From CAZGZD01 sp964401915 (GTDB lineage Bacteria; Patescibacteriota; Microgenomatia; UBA1406; GWC2-37-13), in the NCBI GenBank assembly GCA_964401915.1, contig CAYOAI010000011.1:1-32029 (forward strand): DNA of 32,029 bases. Direction: 5' to 3'. This document shows positions 30,134-32,029 of the stretch, piece after piece (within the stretch, counting starts at the first letter, position 1; every line of letters begins with the position of its first letter). The notes under the pieces were generated by a model. The model had not been told where the DNA came from and did not search any database. It was given only the letters and a program-made list of their open reading frames with translations. The position numbers and the translations under genes are program-made.

Positions 30134-31396
30134 ATGGATATAAAAGATACAATGTTTACAGATTTACAAAAAGTAAAAGAGGCTGCGGATTCGCTGCAAA
30201 AAGTCGATATAGATGTCATAAATACAGTGCTTGTTGACTGCGCTGATGCTTTGGTAGAAGGTACTGAGGATATACTTGCTGAAAATAAAAAAGATCTGAG
30301 CCGGATGGACTCGAGTGATCCGCTGCACGATCGACTGCTTCTTACAGAAGACAGAATTCGTGGGATAGCTGATGATATGAAGACTGTCTCACAGCTTGAG
30401 ACTCCGCTTAACAAAGTTCTTGAGGAAAAGCAACGTCCCAATGGCCTTAAGATAAAAAAAGTCTCACTACCCCTCGGTGTTGTTGGTATGATATATGAGG
30501 CACGTCCCAATGTGACGGCAGATGTGTTTTCTCTCTGCTTCAAGTCCGGTAATGCCAGTGTACTCAAGGGAGGGTCTGCTGCAGATTGTTCCAATCGGGC
30601 AATTGTGGAAGTAATCCAAAGAGTATTAGTCAAACATAAACTTGATCCGTACGTTGTCTATCTTTTATCCAATGATCGTGAAGCTGTATCGGCGATGATG
30701 AAGGCGCATGGGCTAGTTGATGTCATTATACCGCGAGGTAGTGCCGAGCTTATTGAGTATGTACGGAATACGGCGCAAATTCCGGTGATCGAGACTGGTC
30801 GGGGAGTATGTCATATCTATGTGGACTCGGGTGCAGATGTGTCTATGGCGGCCGGTATCATAGATAACGCCAAGACTCGTCGCCCCAGTGTATGTAATGC
30901 GCTTGATACACTCATCATCCACAAAGACCAAATCAGTAATTTGCAGAAGCTTGTGGGAGATCTTGAGAAGCAAAATGTCGAGATTCGAGCAGATGAGAAT
31001 TCATATGCTGAGCTGACAAAGTTCTACGATAAAAGTTTGCTTAAAAAAGCAGTCGAAGAAGATTTTGGGGCTGAGTATATGGATCTTATATTGTCTATTA
31101 AGACTGTCGATTCGCTTGACGCGGCACTTTCATATCTTCGGGTCAACAGCTCCAGGCACAGTGAGGGAATAGTGGCGAAGGATAAAAATTCTATCGAAAG
31201 ATTCGAGCGCGAGGTGGATGCAGCATGCATATTCGTGAACTCATCGATCGCATTTGCCGATGGTGCACAGTTCGGCCTTGGCGCCGAGATAGGCATCAGC
31301 ACGCAAAAACTACATGCTCGTGGACCCATGGGTCTTGAAGCACTCACGAGCTATAAGTGGATAGTCGAAGGCACTGGCCAGATCCGCCCTCTTTAA
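30134..31396 (+). CDS. proA: gamma-glutamyl phosphate reductase ProA
   Basis: This 420-residue aldehyde-dehydrogenase-fold enzyme reduces gamma-glutamyl phosphate to glutamate semialdehyde, which cyclises to pyrroline-5-carboxylate. Visible features are LGVVGMIYEARPNVTADVF, LKGGSAADCSNRAI, PVIETGRGVCHIYVD, the catalytic cysteine in RRPSVCNALDTLIIH, and the C-terminal AFADGAQFGLGAEIGISTQKLHARGPMG. Length and motif order are normal. It is the last gene of proB-proC-proA and has no terminator hairpin. Confidence 0.97.
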   Translation: MDIKDTMFTDLQKVKEAADSLQKVDIDVINTVLVDCADALVEGTEDILAENKKDLSRMDSSDPLHDRLLLTEDRIRGIADDMKTVSQLETPLNKVLEEKQRPNGLKIKKVSLPLGVVGMIYEARPNVTADVFSLCFKSGNASVLKGGSAADCSNRAIVEVIQRVLVKHKLDPYVVYLLSNDREAVSAMMKAHGLVDVIIPRGSAELIEYVRNTAQIPVIETGRGVCHIYVDSGADVSMAAGIIDNAKTRRPSVCNALDTLIIHKDQISNLQKLVGDLEKQNVEIRADENSYAELTKFYDKSLLKKAVEEDFGAEYMDLILSIKTVDSLDAALSYLRVNSSRHSEGIVAKDKNSIERFEREVDAACIFVNSSIAFADGAQFGLGAEIGISTQKLHARGPMGLEALTSYKWIVEGTGQIRPL

Positions 31397-31409
31397 TAGG
31401 CTTATAGTC

Positions 31410-31438
31410 TTGCATTTTCATTCTATAGGGTGTATAAT
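31410..31438 (+). promoter_or_regulatory. promoter of the 87-aa gene
   Basis: TTGCAT (31410-31415), a 17-base spacer and TATAAT (31433-31438) end 8 bases before the ATG at 31447, again a leaderless-type arrangement. Confidence 0.65.
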
Positions 31439-31446
31439 ATTTGAAT

Positions 31447-31710
31447 ATGTCAGAGCGATTTACTGGATTTAAACAGGGAATCAATGCAAAAGGGATCGAC
31501 TTAGCAAGACCAGTTCTCGATACTATGGTTATTCCGTCGACACTTCTTATGTTGAGTTTGGCTGCATGGAAGCCAAGACCAAAAAGGGATCCTCATCGCT
31601 ATCAAAGCAAAAGAGCGGCGAGAACCTGGGGATATAATGAAGGACGAGCAGTGAAAGGTGCGGTTGAAAGAATGGATAAAGGTAAAAAAAAAGGAAGCAA
31701 GGGTAAGTAG
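31447..31710 (+). CDS. small hypothetical protein, 87 aa, possible single membrane segment
   Basis: The ATG at 31447 is preferred to a TTG at 31441 because of the promoter spacing. The N-terminal part is polar (SERFTGFKQGINAKG), then a moderately hydrophobic stretch (residues 24-41, DTMVIPSTLLMLSLAAW) could be one membrane segment, and a basic, Lys/Arg-rich C-terminal half ends in GKKKGSKGK. The family is not recognised. It lies between proA and dtd with its own promoter. A nucleic-acid- or ribosome-associated role could fit the basic tail but is speculative. Confidence 0.65.
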   Translation: MSERFTGFKQGINAKGIDLARPVLDTMVIPSTLLMLSLAAWKPRPKRDPHRYQSKRAARTWGYNEGRAVKGAVERMDKGKKKGSKGK

Positions 31711-31757
31711 TAGAGCAATTTATCTTCTTAAGAATTGGAAAGATGTTCGGTCTCGAA

Positions 31758-32029
31758 CTATTTCATCATTTTCGTATCCACAATAATTGTCACCGGGCCC
31801 TCGTTGACGATTGAGACTTGCATATCGGCGCCGAACGTGCCCGTCTTGACAACTATTCCGTGAGATTTAAGCCTTTCCACAAAAAACTCATACATGCGCT
31901 TGGCCTCGATGGGCTCCTTAGCATTTATAAATGAGGGACGACGACCTTTTTTAAGGTCTGCGGCAAGTGTGAACTGAGATACAGCCAGAATCTCGCCTTT
32001 TGTATCCAAAATTGAGAGATTCATTTTTC
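31758..32029 (-). CDS. dtd: D-aminoacyl-tRNA deacylase, C-terminal part
   Basis: The reading frame continues past the window edge: codons for E-K precede the internal Met at 32024, so only the C-terminal 90 or so residues of about 145-150 are visible. Conserved motifs are LAVSQFTLAADLKKGRRPSF, where the SQFT segment lines the active site, and NEGPVTIIVD near the end, the second signature of Dtd. The enzyme hydrolyses D-aminoacyl-tRNAs and mischarged glycyl-tRNA(Ala). It converges with the 87-aa gene, with 47 bases between the stops. Confidence 0.95.
   Translation of the reverse strand, partial: KMNLSILDTKGEILAVSQFTLAADLKKGRRPSFINAKEPIEAKRMYEFFVERLKSHGIVVKTGTFGADMQVSIVNEGPVTIIVDTKMMK

Noticed and set aside
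1..32029. UGA recoded to glycine, as in some CPR lineages
   Set aside because: TGA ends ftsH, tsaD and sufB at the expected lengths and no conserved Gly is encoded by TGA.

Overview
The window reads as chromosomal DNA of an uncultured Candidate Phyla Radiation (Patescibacteria) bacterium, most likely a Microgenomates-type lineage. That assignment is an inference. It rests on a stand-alone PolA-type 5'-3' exonuclease, a SUF gene set with a very short SufD, a two-subunit 2-oxoacid oxidoreductase beside a small ferredoxin, Thr-Pro-rich surface-protein stalks, tight operons and a moderate A+T bias. TGA serves as a normal stop (ftsH, tsaD, sufB), so the UGA-glycine lineages are excluded.

Layout. 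1-1106: the end of a CAP-domain protein and an unknown protein. 1146-4351 (minus): ftsH, a GIY-YIG gene framed by inverted hairpin repeats, and a 5'-3' exonuclease. 4502-6613: a TsaC-TsaE fusion and tsaD for the tRNA t6A modification. 6608-7432 (minus): an unknown protein. 7545-14353: sufC, sufB, short sufD and sufS, then a cysteine-rich surface protein, then sufU, a ferredoxin and a small zinc-ribbon gene. 14449-17046: korA and korB. 17153-19618: lon. 19696-20346: a methyltransferase. 20358-27504 (minus): a six-gene surface-glycan operon (GT2, O-antigen-ligase-like protein, GT39-like protein, two GT4, FemX). 27568-27640: tRNA-Met(CAT). 27685-28236: an RmlC-like cupin. 28283-31396: proB-proC-proA. 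31447-31710: a small membrane protein. 31758-32029 (minus): the C-terminal part of dtd. No gene-free stretch exceeds 300 bases.

How the genes work together. The SUF genes build Fe-S clusters. Their likely clients sit directly downstream: a ferredoxin with an unusual ligand pattern and the Fe-S oxidoreductase KorAB, which has no delta subunit of its own here. FtsH and Lon provide protein quality control. TsaC-TsaE and TsaD make t6A on ANN-decoding tRNAs. The minus-strand glycan operon and the RmlC-like gene point to a surface polysaccharide. The pro operon is a complete glutamate-to-proline route.

Below gene level, four signals stand out. (1) About ten -10 boxes lie 5-12 bases before the start codon and almost no Shine-Dalgarno sites are visible, which suggests leaderless or nearly leaderless mRNAs. 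(2) Seven-base-period repeat tracts sit directly before sufB, sufS and korA and also lie in frame inside tsaCE and femX. (3) Two palindromic MITE-like elements flank sufB-sufD, and a GIY-YIG gene is boxed by covarying inverted hairpins that supply a stop codon and a start codon to its neighbours. (4) The surface protein between sufS and sufU carries three tandem knottin-like repeats with the cysteine spacing of omega-conotoxins.
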